A stretch of DNA of 64,000 nucleotides from Tricholoma matsutake (GCA_026075535.2 AP026538.1:4836001-4900000); one strand, 5' to 3'; shown: positions 44,300 to 57,119, counted from the first letter of the stretch. Numbers and translations: made by a program. Notes: generated by a model not told the origin, from the letters alone.

Positions 44300-44656
44300 A
44301 GGGTGGATAATGGATCACGACATGGGGATGGGGACAATGACACAACAAAAAGTAGTAAATTTGGAAAGTGATCTGGAGGAAAGTCTGAGAAAGGAAAGGC
44401 ACCTCAGGCGCAAGCTCCAAGGGCACAGCCACCAGCCATGGCAGTGACACCTATAGTTACAGAGTCAGCAGCACTAGCAGAGGCAATGGAGGTTGATCAA
44501 GCAGGAAGACAAGCCCCACTTAAATGTTTTAACTGTGGGCAGTTAGGACACATTTCTAGGAATTGTAGGCAGAAAAGAAAGATTAGGGAAGCTACAATCA
44601 AGGAAATGAAGCTGGAGGAAGGCAAGCAGAAGAATTTTGTGGAAGAGTCCCAGTGA
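44300..44656 (+). pseudogene. gag: Gypsy element 2: gag C-terminus with CCHC finger
   Basis: The frame ends with VTPIVTESAALAEAMEVDQ, a CCHC knuckle (CFNCGQLGHISRNC, about 44525-44567) and a Lys/Glu-rich tail to a TGA at 44654. The same stop context is present in the minus-strand copy, so it may be the natural gag end. The pol frame starts at about the same place. Confidence 0.75.
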
Positions 44657-47600
44657 AGGTTTCCCCATTGGTGACCCTGAATCGCTACAATGTATTGGTA
44701 TCCAAGGAAACCCAGAGTAAATCAGAAAAGGAAATTGAGGAGGAGTACAAATGTTACAAATCACATGACCAAGAAAATTGCCGAGCACTATTTCTGAAAA
44801 CCCCTAAATTCTTTATTCGCTCTGCACGAATAGAACCAGAAATCACCTTGACTGTGGGATTGAAGACAGTGGACACGCATGCAGCTATTGATGTGGAAGC
44901 ATTGCTTGATAGTGGTGCTACAGGATTATTTATTAATCGATCCTTAATTACCGGAAACGGTATTAACACACGCAAGCTGGCTCAACCTATAATGGTGTAC
45001 AATATTGACGGAACAGTCAATCGTGGAGGAACTATCAAGGAGGAGGTGACTATGATACTAAAGTATCAGGAGCATCAGGAGCGAGCCATATTTGAAGTGT
45101 GCAATCTTGGGAAAATCAATCTAATAATAGGATGTCCATGGTTATGGAAGCATAATCCCAAAATTGATTGGAAAACTGGGAAAGTACAAATGACTCGTTG
45201 TCCTAAGGAATGTAATGTGTATGGGAGGAAGATGAAGAAGGAAAAAAGGAAAAAGAAAGAGAAAGAATGTCCAAGAAAGTATTCTGTTACGATGGAGGAA
45301 GTGGAGGATGAGGAAATTCCAAATGGGGAAGCTCCAATCATGATCGAGAAAGAAGAGCAGAAGCAAACCTTTAGAACAATTCGTGGAGGACAGTCGTGGG
45401 ACAAGAATATTGTGAAGGTGGAGAAGCCAGTGGAGGAATGGGTGCCAAAAGTGTATCATGAACATCTGTCAGTGTTCCAGAAGAAGGAGTCTGAGCAAAT
45501 TCTGGTGCGGAAGCCATGGGATCATGCAATTGAGATGAAGCCAGGGTTTGTGCCAAAGAAGTCGAAGGTATATCCATTATCTCTGATGGAACAAGAAGAA
45601 GTGGATGTGTTCCTGAAGGAGCAATTGCGCAAAGGATACATATGACCTTCGAAATCACTGCAGATGTCACCAATATTCTTTGTGCCAAAGAAAGATCAAA
45701 GGAAGAGGATGTGTACAGATTATAGGTATTTGAATGAGTGGACAGTGAAGAACACGTACCCCCTGCTGTTGATCTCAGAAATAATTGACAAGGTGGGAAA
45801 AGCCAAGGTCTTTACAAAATTGGATTTACGATGGGGATACAACAATGTACAAATAAAGAAAGGAGATGAGTGGAAGGCAGCATTTGCCATGCGTTGAGGA
45901 TCCTTCGAGCCGCTTGTCATGTTTTTTGGGATGACTAATAGTCCCCCGACCTTTCAAAATATGATGAATGACATTTTCAAGGATGTAATAGACAAAGGTG
46001 TGGTAATAATATTTATTGATGACATTCTGATATTCACGGAGGATGAAGAGAATCATGAGGCAATAGTGCAGGAGGTGCTATGGAGGTTGGCAGAGAATGA
46101 TCTATTTTTGAAACCAGAGAAGTGTGTGTTTGGGGCAAGCGAGATTGAGTTCCTAGGATTATTGATTGGCCCTGATGGGATCAAAATGGATCCGATCAAG
46201 GTACAGGTGATCACAGATTGGCCTGCACCCACCCATGTCAAGGAGGTTCAAGCCTTCTTGGGACTCACAAATTATTATTGTCGCTTTGTGCACAATTTTT
46301 CTAAAATTGCCGCACCCTTACATAACCTTACACGAAAGGGAGTAGTATGGAGGTGGGGAGAGCAGCAGCGGACAGCGTTTGAGGAGTTGAAGAGGAAATT
46401 TGTGGAGGGACCAATATTAGCCCCAGTAGATTTCACACACCCTTTGCGAGTGGAATCCAATGCATCTGATTTTGCTACTGGAGTGGTATTATCAATGCTG
46501 TGCAAAGATGACAAATGGCATCCTTGTGCATACTTGTCAAAAGGATTGAATGATGTGGAGAGGAATTATGATGTGCATGACAAAGAGATGTTGGGGATAA
46601 TACGAGCATTGGAGGCATGGAGGCATTATTTGGAGGGATGTATGCATCAGATTGAGATCTGGACAGATCATCAAAATCTGCGATACTTCATGTCCGCTAA
46701 AAAGCTTAATCGCCGGCAAGCACGTTGGGCACTATTCCTATCGTGTTTCAACTTTCACTTGGTCCACAAAGTGGGAAGCTTAATGAGGAAAGCAGATGCA
46801 TTATCCAGATGTATTGATCATAAAAGGGGGGTGGAGGAGGACAATAAAAATGTTACCTTACTCAAACCCAAATACTTTTGCATTTGCGCTATGCATCAAG
46901 GGCATCTATTAATAGATAGCTCGGAAATGGAAATGTTGTCTAAAATTAGACAATGTTCGGAAATGGACGATGAAGTAGTGGAAGCCGTGAAAGCTCTGAA
47001 GGGAGAGAAGAAAGGTAATATCAAAGGAGATGAATGGGCTGAGGAACAAGGGTTGGTGTTGTTTCGAGGAAAAGTGTATGTACTGAAGGATCAGGATTTG
47101 TGAAGGGAGATTGTCCAGTTACATCACAATACGCCGATTGCCGGACACCCAGGAAGATGGAAGATGTTGGAATTAGTAATGAGAAATTATTGGTGGCCCG
47201 GAATTTTGAAGTATGTGTTGGGGTATGTGGATGGATGTGATACATGCATGAGGGGGAAAAATTTCCAGAGAAACCTGCAGGAAAATTAATGCCGAACCCT
47301 ATACCTAAAGCGCCATGGCGAGATATATCTGTGGATTTTATTACCAGATTACCCGAGGCTCAAGGGTACAATGCAATATTCGTAGTATGCGACCACTTTA
47401 CAAAGGAGGTCCATATTATTCCTACTACTACAGAAACCTCATCATTGGGCTTGGCGCACCTCTATCTAAATCAGGTATGGTGGTTACATGGGTTACCCAA
47501 TACTGTTATCTATGATCGCGGACCACAATTTGCTTCTGCATTTATGCGAGAACTAAACAACATATTGGGAATTCAAACTAAATTATCTATGGCATATCAC

Positions 47601-48360
47601 CCACAGACTGATGGGCAGACAGAGAGAATGAATCAGGAGTTGGAGCAGTACCTATGTATGTTTGTCAACTACCGACAAACCAACTGGCCCAAATGGTTGG
47701 CAATTGCTGAATTTTCCCACAATAACAAATTCCATTCGGCTACTCATATGTCACCCTTTTTTGCAAATTATGGATATCATCCTTGCATGGGAGTAGAACC
47801 CAGAAGGGAAGTCAAAGTACAGTCGGTAGAAGACTTTGTATCTAAGATGCAAAAGGTACAAGAGGAAGCAGAGGCGGCATCGAAGAAAGCACATGATGAC
47901 ATGATGCGACACGTGAATCATACTTGAGCATGCGCTCCAGAGTACAAAGTTGGTGACTTGGTATGGCTAAGTACCAAGGACCTGAATATTCCATGACCTT
48001 CGAGGAAACTTATGGAGAAACAAGTTGGCCCATATGCGATCTCTAAAGTAATCTCGCCTAATGCGGTAGTGCTAGAATTACCCCGATCATTCAAGATTGA
48101 TCCCGAGATTAATGTATCCTGCCTACACCCTTACTGCCTGCCCACTATTCCTGGCCAACAAACTACTCTGCAACCTCCGATAATAGTAGAAGGTGCTCCA
48201 GAATACATAGTTGAAGAAATTCTAGACCCGCGTCTTCGACGGAACAAATTGGAGTTCTTAATAAAGTGGAAAAACTATACCAATGAAAATAATTCATGGG
48301 AACCTGAAGAGAATTGTAAGTGAGAGCATAACACAATTGCCCAATTCTTTAAATGTAATC
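44653..48360 (+). pseudogene. pol: Gypsy element 2: pol (PR-RT-RH-IN-chromodomain)
   Basis: Protease shows LLDSGATGLFI at about 44905-44940. RT shows [26 protein letters not shown] and the catalytic IDDILIF near 46015. RNase H shows VESNASDFATGVVLS (Asn where the first Asp is usual) and EIWTDHQNLRYF. Integrase shows HHNTPIAGHPGRW, CDTCM, SVDFI, YDRGPQF and YHPQTDGQTERMNQE. The chromodomain (YIVEEILDPRLRRNKLEFLIKW) ends near 48320. Stops at 45643, 45895, 47101, 47925, 47994 and 48321 are all TGA. One frameshift lies in the G5A5 run near 47252-47262. Not functional. Confidence 0.9.
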
Positions 48361-48487
48361 TGAATGCTCCGTGTTGCATTGCAAGAATGGTGTATGAGGG
48401 GATGAAATTCCGGCCTTACCAAAATTTCACAGAGGGGACAAATGTAATATTTTCTCACCTGGAAGTCGAGGCATAAAAGGGGGGTAA

Positions 48488-48889
48488 TGTTAGGAAACCA
48501 CCCCATTACCTAATAAAATTTCATTTTATTTTATTATGTCGAATTACGCTACATGATGCCAAATGACGCTACACTTTGATAGCATGAGAATTTTATTTCG
48601 CATGCATCAAAATGTACATGCATGTATGAGTGCGTCGGTACCAACAATGTACAATATGTGTAACATAGTATATAAACCACAAATATATGCCTAGGGGACC
48701 CCAGTTGTGTTCTCTTAGGTATTCCACCTACGTTTTTGGTGTGAAAGGCCTATCTCAACATAACTCACCTATTAATAACCCCTCACATCAAAACCATCAA
48801 TTCCCCCATCATGAGCATGGATCCCGCCCCCTTCTTGTAGAGAGAACCTGCACGGTCTTAGCTAGCAGATAGTGGGTGTTGCCCTAACA
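48488..48889 (+). repeat. 3' LTR of gypsy element 2 (plus copy)
   Basis: 402 bp with TGTTAGG...CCTAACA ends. Homologous to 32484-32885. A TATA-like TATATAAACC lies at about 48669-48678 and is conserved in the other copy as TATATACT. Confidence 0.9.
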
Positions 48890-49464
48890 AGTATCAAGAA
48901 CAAGGCTTGCCCTCCTTTAAATTTCTTCCTCAATGACCACATCAAAACCATCAATCACTCACCTCAGGATGTACATGTGAAGCTGTCTTGTCCTTGGGGT
49001 GCTGATGATACTGCTTCAGAGGAGATTCCTTTACTCGACATGCCTAAAATGGTCTCTCTCTGGGGTTCAGATGATCACCATTCTTGCCTCACACCTAAGG
49101 CTCCAACTGTTTAGGTTATGTATACTCCTTGAAGGCCACATATACATAAACAGTTGTCTAAACCATATAACCATCTATACACTTGATATACACAGTTGAA
49201 AGACTAACATTATTGTTTCCTTCCTTTATCAACATAACCACTGAAAACAATAATTATACTAGGGTATATACAATGCTGATAGGTGTCATTGAGCCACCAA
49301 ATGGGTTCTATAGACATGTAAATTATGAAAAATGGCTTTCCTTGTGCAGGAATCACTGAGGATGGTTGTAGAATAGCCCCTGAACCAATAGAAACTGTAG
49401 ATTTACTGAAAATGTGTGTTATGCTGCTAAGAAGGTTGCCAAGGGAAGTTGTTGACATGTCATC
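48890..49464. other. No recognised gene
   Basis: Short frames only. 49321-49537 holds one open frame without a known domain, interrupted by the foldback element that follows. Confidence 0.3.
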
Positions 49465-49691
49465 CTCTGTAAAAAAGGAAAATTCTCAGAGTCATGTGAT
49501 AGTTAGGTGCAAGTCAACAAAGTCAGGTGAATGTTAAAAAACCAGTCAAAATGTCAGGTCAAAGTCATGTCAGAAAAATGCGTGACCTGACTTTGACCTG
49601 ACATTTTTGACCATTTTTTTAACATTTACCTGACTTTGTTGACTTGCACCTAACAGTCACGTGACTCTCGGAAATTTCCATTTTTACAGAG
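49465..49691. mobile_element. Foldback element with about 105-bp arms
   Basis: Arms run inward from CTCTGTAAAAA (49465) and TTTTTACAGAG (49691). They share AGTCATGTGA/TCACGTGACT, TTAGGTGCAAGTCAACAAAG and its complement, and CAGGTCAAAGTCA and its complement. TGTCAT lies outside both ends (49458-49463 and 49692-49697), which may be a short target duplication with one unmatched base on the left. No coding capacity. Confidence 0.8.
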
Positions 49692-49894
49692 TGTCATGAG
49701 CAAGTTGGGTATGATGTGGCATGGTTTCTTGTCAACATTGTATCAACACATACAAAATATTGAAGTTGCCAGTGTTACATGGGTTCAAAATCACAGCTAG
49801 CCTAGTAAGAAGCATAGGAATTGCATGCAAGGAAGTCTGTATACTATACAGTGATGAACCTTTCTGTGAAAATTGCTTGGGAAAAAGAACTGCA

Positions 49895-49985
49895 CGCAAT
49901 GGGAAATTACCATATATGGCAGAAAGAGATCAACCAAAAAAAATGCAAGTGGATATGTGTTTTTCCTGTTCTGCCACCCCTTGTG
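49895..49985 (+). repeat. Third copy of the 42.6/43.5-kb repeat end module
   Basis: Contains GGGAAATTACCATATATGGCAG, an A-run, AAGTGGATATGTG and TTTTTCCTGTTCTGCCACCCC, in the same order and orientation as 42625-42715 and 43540-43660. Confidence 0.65.
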
Positions 49986-50147
49986 ACATCCTTGTATTCA
50001 TTATTGCCATTGATCACACTAGGCAAACTGTTTAACCATTTATATACTGTATAACTACTGTGTACACCACCTTCAGGCCCAAGCCCCATACATAAACATA
50101 AACATATACAGTATAAACTGTATAAGATGGTTATATAGATAGAACAG

Positions 50148-53100
50148 TTGGAGCCTTACTCACACCCCTTCACTATACTGAAGCTTCCACTAATTTTTTA
50201 CAAGCTCTGGAGCTCCTGTGCAGCTCTAATGAGGACCAGGAACCTACATCAACATTCTACACTTTGGAGTTTAAGCAGCATCATGACTTCTTCATCCAGC
50301 AGCAGGACTTTGAGAGCTTGTTTCAACTTTGGTATTCCTTCAAGCTTGAATCTTGCTGGGATATCATGAAGGGTGTTCTGTTCAATTGGACAGTTTATGC
50401 TTTATGCATTGAAGTTCTAGTTCTTCTTTCTTGGGTGTCAAACATCCTGCTGATGTCGACACATGTCTTTCAAAAGGTCCCAGGTATCCCTCCTCTGTGG
50501 ATATCTCCTCTACTTGAGCATCCTTTTGGAACATGACTCCCACATGCCTTTTGTGTGGGAGAGATCACCAATATTGTGATCATCCCTCCTCCTCCACCTC
50601 TTTCAAGGATGGTAAGCTGCTCTTCTGTCGCTACACAGATGCTGTATTGTGGACTGTCAAACCCTTCAAAGGCTCCTCCCCAAATGAATTTGCACCATTT
50701 GGAACATCTCAAAGTCCTGCAATGGCCAGCATGGAGCCAACTGTATCCATATCTGCAGTCTCTGCAGTGGCAACCACACCACCCTTGAATGTAACACCCG
50801 TTGTTCCCATGTTACAGATGGTTGTATCCATGTTTGAGTCCTCCTCCTCTTCTTCTCACCCTCTTTTGCCACATCACCTTCCTTTTCCCTACCATGATTT
50901 TTTGGACACCATTTACCATCGTCCTTGCCTTTCTAACACCTCTCCTTCTGACATTGAGCTTTTTGACCATGTTGTCCATCCTTACAATACCTCAGCCTTC
51001 AAAGCTGCTTTGCACAAGCATGATCTCACCTCCTCTTACCCCCTTCTTGTACACAACCTCTCTCATGGCTTTCCTCTTGGTCCAATGCCTCCCCTTTAAA
51101 AATCTGTTATTATCAAAAATCATTCTTCAGTTGACCATTTACCTGCCTTGGTGGAGGAATATATCTCTGGTGAAATCACACTTTGTCATATGTCTGGGCC
51201 TTTCTCTCTTTCTGAAACAGAATGTATTCTTCACAGACCTATTTAATGCTCCACATTTATTGTTGATGAGCAAGACCAGGGACCATGGGTTGCTCCCAAG
51301 TATTGTGTCTGTTGTAACTTGTCCAAGGATGATCCTATCCTGGGTATGGGTTCCATCAACAGTTTCATATCCAAGGAAGATTTCCCTACCAACTTTGATA
51401 TGTCTTGTCATGTAGCTGAAGCCATGAGTTTTCCTTCTTTTCATCCTGTTCCTCCTGATTCCACTACCTTTTTACTTTACTCTTATGTCATATTGACATT
51501 TCACTCCCTTGTCATCTTCACAATTTACTCTTGTGTCAACTTGACATTTTACTCCAGCATCATCTTGACACTCTACTCTTGCATCATCTTGACATGGTTC
51601 TCTTCTGTCATCTTGATATTATTCTCCCTCCTCTCTTGCATGTGCTTCACTTTCACTCTCTCTACCTCAATCTCATATATTCTTTTAACTTATCTCTGTC
51701 TCCTTCTCAGTGGCTAACACTCCACCTGGCACACAGGCAATGGCATTCAACATCAAATCTTTCCATCATACTTGTCCTGTTCTTCCTGATCACAAACCAT
51801 GGCTTGCAGTTTGCTTCAGGGGGGGATTTTACATTGATCATGTATACATCCTTTTGGTGCTTGCCCAGCCAGTAGTAATGCTGGTATGATTTGATGCTGC
51901 CATGGCTTGCGGTTTGCTTCAGGGGGGGATTTTACATTGATCATGTATACATCCTTTTGGTGCTTGCCCAGCCAGTAGTAATGCTGGTATGATTTGATGC
52001 TGCCATTGACATCTGGCAGGCTGAGCTGCATTTTGAGAATTGTCTTTTCAAGTATGAGGATGACATTTGGAACTTCTGCTTTCCTAATCCTGCTGGCTTC
52101 TTTCATGATGGTAAATTTAATTATGTCCATGATTGTGATTCAGCTATGGCTCTCATTTCAGATCTCCACATTCCTTGGCATCCTGAAAAGACTGGCACTC
52201 ATTTCATGCCCATCTCCACTTTTATTGGTTTTCAATGGAATTTAGCACTTCACTGTGTTTCTCTCCCAGAGGAGAAGTGTCTCAAGTACCTCTCTTGAGT
52301 TACCTCCATGCTCTCCGATCACAAAGTGGAGAACAATTCAATCTTCATTGCATACAAGTTCTTCATGGCACTCTCATCCATGTTTCTTTCATCTTTCCCA
52401 ATGGTTCTTCTCAACTTCCTGTTGTCTCTAACTCCATGACAGGTTTGTCTTCCTATTTGATTCTTCTCCACTCTCTGCATCCTCTGACTTTGTACTAGGC
52501 TATCATGCAGACAATTTTGTAAGGCATTGCTTGTCTGATTCTTTTGTGAAGAGTTTACATTGGTGGCTTTCACATCTTGCCAATTCCTCTACTTATTGGC
52601 AACTACATCCTATTGGTTCTGTTCAAGATCCCCACATCTTTGTTGATGCCTCAACTTCTTGGGGTATTGGCATTATCATAGGTGATTTTTGGCATGCTTT
52701 CCCTCTCGGGCCTGATTGGAAAGTCACTGGTCATGATATTTGTTGGCTTGAGGCTGTTGCTCTGGAACTCATGGTGTATTTCCTCAGCCAGCTTCACTTT
52801 TTGAATACTCACATCATTATTCATTCTGACAACAATGGGGCTATCAGGGCACATACAAAACACTGCAGCCCTAATGTTCCCATCAATCTTTGCGTTTGTC
52901 ACACCTATGCAGCCCTTATCGAACACCTTATTTTGTCTGACTTCATCTACATTGCATCTGAACTTAATCCTGCTGATCCAATCTCATGTGGGGAATTGGG
53001 TTCTCCATCTCATATCTTTCTCTTGCAGCATTTTGATATGCCTTGAGAACTGTGGCCTTCTTTCTCAATGATCAGTAATACATGTCTGCTCACAACATCC

Positions 53101-54625
53101 CATGAGGTTGTCAACATTGGCTTTCCATGCAAGTCTTTGCCAGAAATTTCTTCACAACCTAATCCTTACATTTGCATCTCCACTCCCCCATTTCCACCAC
53201 CTTTTCCTACCATGTCAACCAATCTAACATTGCCTTCTCCATGCGATCATCTTACCTCTACCACATGTAATCCTTATGTCTCTATTTCTACACCTGTACA
53301 CCCCCTACCTACCTTGCCTTTCCTGTGCCTTTCACCTGCTGCTTCACATCCCCTAACATCCTCTCTCACTGATATTCATCATGCAGCAGCAGGATGTTGT
53401 CCCCCACATCTCTCACATCATCCCCAACCTGGAAACAGGTACTCTGCAAGTTCAATATGCCCACCTGTTCCTGCTGATCGATGTGTCATCCTCTCGACAA
53501 CCCCCCACTCTCTTCAACTGCACTCCTCTCTCCAGTTGCAAGTTTCACTGTGTCTTCACCAGAAGATATTCAAAAAACTCCTTTCTGCTACCATGGATGT
53601 CACTCAACAATCATATGGTGCAGGGCTGTTGAGTTTCACACAATTTTGTGATTGCGAGCAAATTTCAGAATCACTTCAGATGCCTGCTTCTGTTATTCTG
53701 CTTGCCTCTTTCATTGCTGATTCCATTGGCACCTGCACAGGACAGTGCATTCACAACTGGTTGAATGGGTTACATCTATGGCACTTATACAACCATGCAG
53801 AGTGATTAGGTCATGATTCTTGGATTACTTCCTTGTCCAAGTCTGCAGATAAGGAAGATATTCCTTTCAAATGTCCTCCTCATCACCCTGTAACTTGTTC
53901 CCACTTGCTGTTTCTTTGGTGTCATCTCATTCTTTCCCCACCTGTAGATGCCGCTATTTGGTTTACTGCCTTAGCTACATTTGGGGCTGTCAGCATTTGG
54001 GCAAACTACTTGTTCACTCAGCACAATCCTTCTCCTTCCAACACAATACTACTCATCACACTAATTTTTTAACATCACTTTGCAATGGTCACAAAGTCAC
54101 CACCTTCCACTTGGTCTGGACTAAGACTACTGGCATTTGCAGTGGTGAATGCATCTTGACTGCTACCAATGATCTTCTTTGCCCCATTTGGGCCCTCAAA
54201 AACCATTTTTGTATCAACAACATTGCAGATCACAATGTTCCTCTTTTTTCGCAATGTAGATTCTTGGTCCCACTTGACTAAGCATAAGTTCTTACTCATC
54301 ACTTCTGGTATGGTTGTAATGACATCTCATACCTCTTCTTCACTCACTATCCTTCATAGATATCTAGAAATTCACTGACCTTGACTTTGTCCTCGGACAT
54401 AGTTACTGTATTGGAGGTTCTCTCCATTGGTGTCACACCTGAACTTATTATGAAGCTTGGTGGTTGGACTTCCTTGTGTTTCCTACTCTACTGGCATTAT
54501 CTGGAGCTCATAGTTCCCACTGCTATTACATGTGCATGCATGGGAGGCTCACCAAAACCCTTTGCTAAAAAATTTGGTATTACAAATGACTCCTTGAATC
54601 TACCTTTTGATCTCACAATGTAGTA
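50148..54625 (+). pseudogene. YR retroelement B (gag-like, RT, RNase H, tyrosine recombinase)
   Basis: A gag-like part (50250-51100) has LFQLWYSFKLES, HPFGT and a TCLLCGRDHQYCDHP finger. The RT (51150-52470) reads YVCCNLSKDDPIL-type residues, FRGGFYIDHVY, KYEDDIWNFCFPNPAG (YVDD-box position) and HIPWHPEKTGTHFMP. RNase H (52530-53046) shows IFVDASTSWGIGIIIGD, ICWLEAVALELMV and IIHSDNNGAIRAH. The recombinase part (53640-54625) shows MPASVILLASFIADS, WLNGLHLWHLY and TTFHLVWTKTTGICSG. Stops, frameshifts and a 102-bp duplication in RT make it defunct. It is a different lineage from element A. Confidence 0.75.
51801..52004 (+). repeat. 102-bp tandem duplication within RT of YR element B
   Basis: Two copies of 102 bp (51801-51902 and 51903-52004) differ at about one base (GCAGTTTGC against GCGGTTTGC). 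The length is a multiple of three, so the duplication itself keeps frame. It repeats the segment from LAVCFRGGFYIDH to FDAA. The near identity shows it is much younger than the element's other lesions. Confidence 0.92.
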
Positions 54626-55234
54626 CTGCCTCTGTCCTGTATTTTTGCTTATTCATGACATCATAATATTCTTCTGTTTTCACTTAACCTTCCTCTTCTT
54701 GCCTGTTCCATGCATAGCTCTGTTGGGAACTTTGACCAGTGGTGGAACTATGCTCTGGTGGGCAGTCATTGGTCTTGTTACCCAACATTGGTGACCCACA
54801 AAGCCTTGTGTACATAGACTTGTGGATAGTAACCTTCTGGCTGGTGTCCCAATTGTGTTTGGTTCTCTGGTCACAGCCCAAGTCTCTTACCACACACTTT
54901 TGCTTTACTTACCATGCACACTTCACAGGACATGATAACATTTGCCTTATGCTTGCTTTAAACACTGTAGACATATATTATTGATGTACCATCATCAAAT
55001 TATAACTAAAGCACCTAAATACAGGCAAAATTGTGTAAACTTTCCAAAAGTTACCAAATTTAGGGTTAGGGTAACATAAGTTTCTTCCTGAGCCTACACA
55101 ATGTTTTGCTCTGATGTCATCAGTAAAGAAGGTACATAATTCTTCATCACAAGGTTCTATTATTAATTATCAGTGGTGGGGTAATCAGATAGTTCTCGAT
55201 GGAGATGGGTATGCAGAGTGTCCTGATTGTGGAA
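54626..55234. other. No recognised gene
   Basis: Spacer between YR element B and the short chromovirus. Short frames only. It contains a simple TTAGGGTTAGGGT stretch near 55061-55072, too short to call telomeric. Confidence 0.3.
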
Positions 55235-55239
55235 CTCAG

Positions 55240-55464
55240 TGTAATCCTAGAGCTTACTGATCATATTGACAACTATTGACATACTGGCTTTCCTCCATAT
55301 ATATACCAATCATAGACCCTTTTTCCCCATCTTTCCTTTTCCTACTCTCATTCTGATAGATATCATATATTGCCTACTGCTGCTTTCTCATATACACTCT
55401 GGTCTTATTTCTGTTTCCTGGCTGATTTCGAGTGAAGCTTAACTCCAGCCAAGGTAAGCTTCCA
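55240..55464 (+). repeat. 5' LTR of deleted chromovirus
   Basis: TGTAATCCTAG...GCTTCCA. It matches 57134-57356 closely over the whole length, with a TATATATACC TATA-like box at about 55298. Confidence 0.88.
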
Positions 55465-55559
55465 TTTTTTTTTTGAAATACTAACCAAAAAAATATCCTA
55501 CCAACTGTTGCAACAACTGCACAGCCATTAGCTATGAAGCACTCACACATTGGCCAAAA

Positions 55560-56975
55560 CTGACATTATGATGACTCAGGCAGTGATGGCCATGCTGTCA
55601 ATTACACAAGATGCAATGCTGCTAGAGGCTATTGTGACTGGGTATGAAACCAACTTGGTGCAAAAAACCATTTGAAGCTGCACCTGGGATACTGATTGTG
55701 CAGAAGAAAGACAAATTACTGTTCATCAATGACCGTCTCATGATACCAGCTGGAAATGGAATCCGGGAGGCTCTGTTCAGATTGGCTCATGACTCACTTG
55801 GCCATTTTAGTTTTGAAAAGTCTTACGGGTCTCTTTGTACATTGTACTACTGGCCAAACATGCAGTGAGATTTTGAGATGGCATATGTACCTAGCTGTTC
55901 TGACTGCCAATGTAACAAGTGCAAAATGTCTCAGCCTACTGGTCCTCTGCACCCACTCCACATTCCAGATCATCGGGGGGACTCTGTGGCTATGAATTGT
56001 ATTGGACCATTACTGGAGGACAATGGGTGGAACTGTATCCTCATGATAACTGACTGCTTGGGAGTGGATATTCAGATAATACCTACTAGGACAGACATCA
56101 ATGCTGAAGATCTGGCAGGGACTTTCTTTGACTGCTGGTACTGCAAAAATGGACTGCCACTAGACATCATCTCGGACGATGATAAGCTTTTCATGTCCAG
56201 ATTCTGGAAGGCATTGCATGCACTGATGAGTGTGAAAATAGAGATGTCGACAGTGTACCACCCACAGACAGATGGCTCATCAGAGCATACAAACAAGACA
56301 GTTAACCAAGCACTGCAGTACCATGTTGCATGGATGCAGAAAGGCTGGGAGTGGGCAGTACCACAAGTTTGTTTTGACTTGATGAACACAGTGAATAAAT
56401 CTACAGGGTTTTCCCCTTTCCAACTGCACATGGGCTGCAGCCCAAGATTGATCCCTCTGCTGATGGCCACTGTGGGTCCTGTGCTTCCTGAACAAGAATG
56501 TGCATGGGCATTAATTGCACAGCTGGAACTGAATGTCTGGGAAGCTCAGGACAACTTGCTGAAGGTGAAAGTTACACAGGTGGTGTATGTGAACCAGACA
56601 TGTGGTGATGAGCCAGAACTAGATATTGATGACAGGGTGATGTTGTCCACCAAGCAAAGGCACCACCAGTACACTGCAAAGGGTGAAAAGTGCATGGCAA
56701 AATTCATGCTTCCACACATCTGAAGTTTTTTGTTATAATCAGAATGACCACCAATTATTCCCTTCATGGAAGCTGGGGAGGCCTGGGCCCATTGTTATGG
56801 GGAGGGCATGGAAGAACATTTCATGGAGAAGATCCTCGATGCAAGGCAGCATGGTCATGGAATGCAATACCTGGTGAGTTGGCTTGGTTACAGCCCAGAG
56901 GACGATGAGTGGGTCGCAGGCAGAGAATTGGCTGACAACTCCAGGTTGGATGACTGGCTGGCAGAAAATGGTTGA
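55560..56975 (+). pseudogene. Chromovirus integrase and chromodomain
   Basis: The frame starts in a short relic upstream of integrase and shows LFRLAHDSLGHFSFEKSYGSL, CSDCQCNK, the first Asp region MNCIGPLLED (Asn replaces the usual Asp), ISDDDKLFMSRFW, and STVYHPQTDGSSEHTNK (Glu kept). A stop (TGA) at 55867 and a frame change near 56722 precede the chromodomain HGHGMQYLVSWLGYSPEDDEW. The D-to-N change at the first catalytic position means it would be inactive even if translated. Confidence 0.82.
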
Positions 56976-57119
56976 GGGCATTGTTCTGTTCACCATCTAC
57001 TTGTCCCTGCCACTGGTAGCTTTTCCATATGGGGTTTTTGACACACCCTGTGAGCAGTTTTTATTTTATTTTATTACATTTTTTTTCTATCTGGTTGAAT
57101 AGATGTTGTCAAATTTTTT

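Larger units (their letters stand above)
44230..48889 (+). mobile_element. Gypsy element 2 (plus copy), 5'-truncated
   Basis: Gag C-terminus, pol and a 3' LTR of the same family as the minus-strand fragment at 30906-32885. The 5' LTR and the gag capsid are absent. Homology starts near 44230-44300 within the gag linker. There is a polypurine tract (AAAAGGGGGG, 48475-48484) before the LTR. Because the start is missing, no target duplication can be tested. Confidence 0.88.

Noticed and set aside
30906..48889. A single gypsy element broken by an inversion between 31 and 44 kb
   Set aside because: The two pieces overlap by about 260 bp and differ at roughly 10% of positions in the overlap, so they are separate copies.
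55061..55072. Telomere-like TTAGGGTTAGGGT
   Set aside because: Only two units in the middle of transposon sequence. Too short to be meaningful.
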